Assembly: GCA_013003715.1 (NCBI GenBank)
Contig: JABDIN010000065.1
Coordinates: forward strand, 62,001 to 126,000
Direction: 5' to 3'
DNA from: Desulfobacteraceae bacterium
GTDB taxonomy: Bacteria; Desulfobacterota; Desulfobacteria; Desulfobacterales; Desulfosarcinaceae
DNA length: 64,000 nt
Made by a program: the position numbers and the translations under genes. Under the pieces are notes generated by a model that did not search any database, was not told the origin of the DNA, and worked only from the letters and a program-made list of their open reading frames with translations. This document shows positions 62,470 to 64,000 of this stretch, piece after piece; the first letter of the stretch is position 1; the number at the start of each line of letters is the position of its first letter.

Positions 62470-62499
62470 ACAGGCGGCGGCGATATGGCCGCCGCCTGT
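62470..62499. terminator. Perfect hairpin between convergent genes
   Basis: ACAGGCGGCGGC (62470-62481) pairs with GCCGCCGCCTGT (62488-62499) over 12 bases with a 6-base loop. There is no T-run on either strand, so termination would be poor without other factors. Its site between converging genes suggests it serves to separate their transcripts. Confidence 0.55.
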
Positions 62500-62576
62500 C
62501 CAATGAATGGCACCCCGGAGGTGACTATTCACGAGACGCTGAGTGCGATTTTTTAATGCCCTGCACCGCCAGGGAC

Positions 62577-63731
62577 CTACCAGAAGCGCCGGGCACTTTT
62601 TTTCTTCCCGTAGCCCATCACATCGTCTCCCCACAGGAACCATCGGTTGAGCCAGGGCAGGTTTTTGATTCCCCTCCGGACCAGATCGTGGAGTATCCCG
62701 GGGGGTTTGTTGAACGGGCAGACGCGGATGCAGACACTGCAATCCGTGCCGTTTTGCGCCCAGAAGGGGAGGCAGGTTTCGGCGTTGATATGCCAGATGT
62801 GAACCCCCTCACGGTTTGATATATTGTTGGGTGTCGAGTGGGGCGGGCCGAGCGGCAGGGAGCGGCTCGGGCATTTTTTGGCGCATTTTTCACAGATCAT
62901 GCAAAAATCCCACACCCCGAATTCAATGGGTTGATCCGGTATCAACGGCAGATCGGTCAGTATTTTGGCCAGGCGCACCCGGGGTCCGAACCCGGGGGTG
63001 ACCAGCAGGCCGTTCCTGGCCATTTCGCCGAGTCCGGCATCGATGGCGATGGGGATGCTCAGGGCCGTATCGTTGCCGCAGGGGATGGCCTGATAACCCA
63101 GTCCGCGGATAAATTGGGCCAGGAGTCCTGTGGTGAACGCCATTTTTGAATAGCCGAGGCCGGTGGCGGCGGAGGCCGGAGAGGCCGGTGCGCATCCCAC
63201 ACCCCCGTAGTCCATTTCAACGGCCACGGCAATGGCCCATTTGAAGGGTTCCGGAATTTGAAGGGCTTCGGATGTGCCGCCGTTGGGATCCTTTTTATAC
63301 GATTTTGAATAGAGCCAGCGCCGGTCTAGTTCACACATACCCACCAGGGATGCTCCAAAGAATGCCGCGGCGGACTTGATGTATGGCGTGATTTCTTCCG
63401 GGTGTTCGGCCGGGATCTTCAATCCCGATGGTACCCGGGGATAGTCGAACCGCCGAGTCCAATCCCAGGCATACACGCCATGGTTTCCGCTATTTGTGCC
63501 GTGGGCATAGTGTGATTCGAGATGCCATGCGGCGTTGACCAGGGCCTGGTCGTGAAGATCATAACCGGGCAAATTTTTAGGCGGGACCGTATCCATATAA
63601 AACCGTTGATAGAGGTCCTTAAAGGCCGGGTCCCAGAACGGGCGGTTGAACATTTCGTTTTTCTGGTCGAATCTTGTGATCGCGCCATCGATATATCGCG
63701 ACGCCCCTTCTTTAACAGCGCATGAAGTCAA
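62577..63731 (-). CDS. Reductive dehalogenase-like 4Fe-4S protein without Tat signal
   Basis: 384 residues from a TTG start (63731), which has AGGAG 9 bases before; the next in-frame ATG is 26 codons later. The C-terminal ferredoxin clusters are CMICEKCAKKCPS (about 281-293) and CSVCIRVCPF (about 334). The middle region (PCGNDTALSIPIAIDAGLGEMARNGLLVTPGFGPRVRLAKILTDLPL) matches the cobamide-binding core of reductive dehalogenases (RdhA), and VWDFCMICEKCAKKCP is the RdhA-type cluster. Unlike respiratory RdhA it has no twin-arginine signal and no RdhB anchor nearby, so it should act in the cytoplasm. Substrate unknown. Confidence 0.85.
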   Translation of the reverse strand: MTSCAVKEGASRYIDGAITRFDQKNEMFNRPFWDPAFKDLYQRFYMDTVPPKNLPGYDLHDQALVNAAWHLESHYAHGTNSGNHGVYAWDWTRRFDYPRVPSGLKIPAEHPEEITPYIKSAAAFFGASLVGMCELDRRWLYSKSYKKDPNGGTSEALQIPEPFKWAIAVAVEMDYGGVGCAPASPASAATGLGYSKMAFTTGLLAQFIRGLGYQAIPCGNDTALSIPIAIDAGLGEMARNGLLVTPGFGPRVRLAKILTDLPLIPDQPIEFGVWDFCMICEKCAKKCPSRSLPLGPPHSTPNNISNREGVHIWHINAETCLPFWAQNGTDCSVCIRVCPFNKPPGILHDLVRRGIKNLPWLNRWFLWGDDVMGYGKKKSARRFW

Positions 63732-63784
63732 ACTTGGATCTCTCCTGTTTGGATGTTATTGTAAGCTATGCATTTCAGGTAAAT

Positions 63785-64000
63785 CTACTCACATAATTCA
63801 AACAAGGCTGCCGCCCCCATGCCGCCGCCCACACACATGGATTCCACCCCGTATTTGACGCCCCGGGACTTCATATTGGCCAACAGGGTTGCACAGAGTT
63901 TGGCGCCGGTACACCCCAGGGGGTGACCCAGGGCAATGGCGCCGCCGTTGACATTGATGCGGTCCATATATTTGTCCAGACCCAGTTCGTTGATGCAATG
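63785..64000 (-). CDS. Thiolase, C-terminal part (partial)
   Basis: The frame is open past the right edge; only the last 71 or so residues are seen. They contain the thiolase C-terminal signatures [22 protein letters not shown] (catalytic His in GHPLG) and [19 protein letters not shown] (catalytic Cys in CVGGGMG). Thiolases cleave or form acetoacetyl-CoA/3-ketoacyl-CoA. The type (degradative or biosynthetic) cannot be read from this end. Its stop lies 54 bases upstream (minus direction) of the reductive-dehalogenase-like gene, so the two may be one operon. Confidence 0.93.
   Translation of the reverse strand, partial: HCINELGLDKYMDRINVNGGAIALGHPLGCTGAKLCATLLANMKSRGVKYGVESMCVGGGMGAAALFELCE

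Overview
The window looks like a chromosomal piece of a strictly anaerobic, Gram-negative Desulfobacterota bacterium, probably a sulfate reducer of the Desulfobacteraceae/Desulfosarcina type. The pointers are a siroheme decarboxylase-type AsnC protein, a tungsten/molybdenum aldehyde:ferredoxin oxidoreductase with its own MoaD-like partner, a reductive-dehalogenase-like Fe-S protein, a B12-binding radical SAM protein, and a long (~250 nt) SRP RNA with an extra 5' domain. This taxonomic call is inference; there is no rRNA or tRNA gene in the window.

Layout. 1-5.3 kb: two FAD oxidoreductases of the opine oxidase/HcnBC kind, an aldehyde:ferredoxin oxidoreductase and a MoaD-like sulfur carrier. 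5.6-9.9 kb: YggT/YlmG and DivIVA, then two tandem PilT-type ATPases, a zinc-ribbon plus pseudo-receiver protein and a 51-residue protein. 10-15.6 kb (minus strand): DUF3568-like lipoprotein, tilS, ftsH, folP, coaX. 15.6-19.1 kb: dispersed repeats, SRP RNA, grpE-dnaK and a strong terminator. 19.2-31.2 kb: a lipoprotein/helical-protein pair, a UbiB-like kinase, an orphan HutC-like repressor, an acyl-CoA dehydrogenase, an XRE-cupin regulator, an ABC exporter with a transglutaminase-like protein, and a secreted FN3 protein. 31.5-36.3 kb: a QseE/QseG/QseF-like sensor-lipoprotein-regulator module and an ECF sigma/anti-sigma pair. 36.3-40 kb: an M16 peptidase of the presequence-protease type and a small DNA-binding candidate.

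40.5-45.8 kb is a purine nucleoside salvage operon: a purine nucleoside phosphorylase, two MtaD-type deaminases and adenine deaminase. 46.4-53.3 kb (minus strand) is an ornithine/carbamoyl-phosphate operon: GntR regulator, ornithine aminotransferase, ornithine carbamoyltransferase, a COG2403-type GTPase-like protein, carbamate kinase and peptidase T. A 17-bp palindrome sits in its promoter. A methylthioribose-1-phosphate isomerase homologue at 54.1 kb could complete a salvage route for methylthio- or 5'-deoxyadenosine with the 40.5 kb operon.

55.2-64 kb: siroheme decarboxylase, a MITE-like long inverted repeat that starts at that gene's stop codon, a B12-binding radical SAM gene that seems to start at CTG, a GNAT acetyltransferase, a beta-helix lipoprotein, a universal stress protein, hisE-hisG, a SixA-like phosphatase, a reductive-dehalogenase-like protein and the end of a thiolase gene.

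Most genes are ordinary household or catabolic genes. The most unusual points are the CTG start next to the MITE-like repeat, the GSFTHA variant loop in the sigma-54 activator, the zinc-ribbon pseudo-receiver beside the PilT pair, the carbamoyl-phosphate operon carrying a GTPase-like protein of unknown role, and the dispersed inverted repeat at 15.8 and 40.1 kb. I found no CRISPR array, intact insertion sequence or clear anti-phage system.
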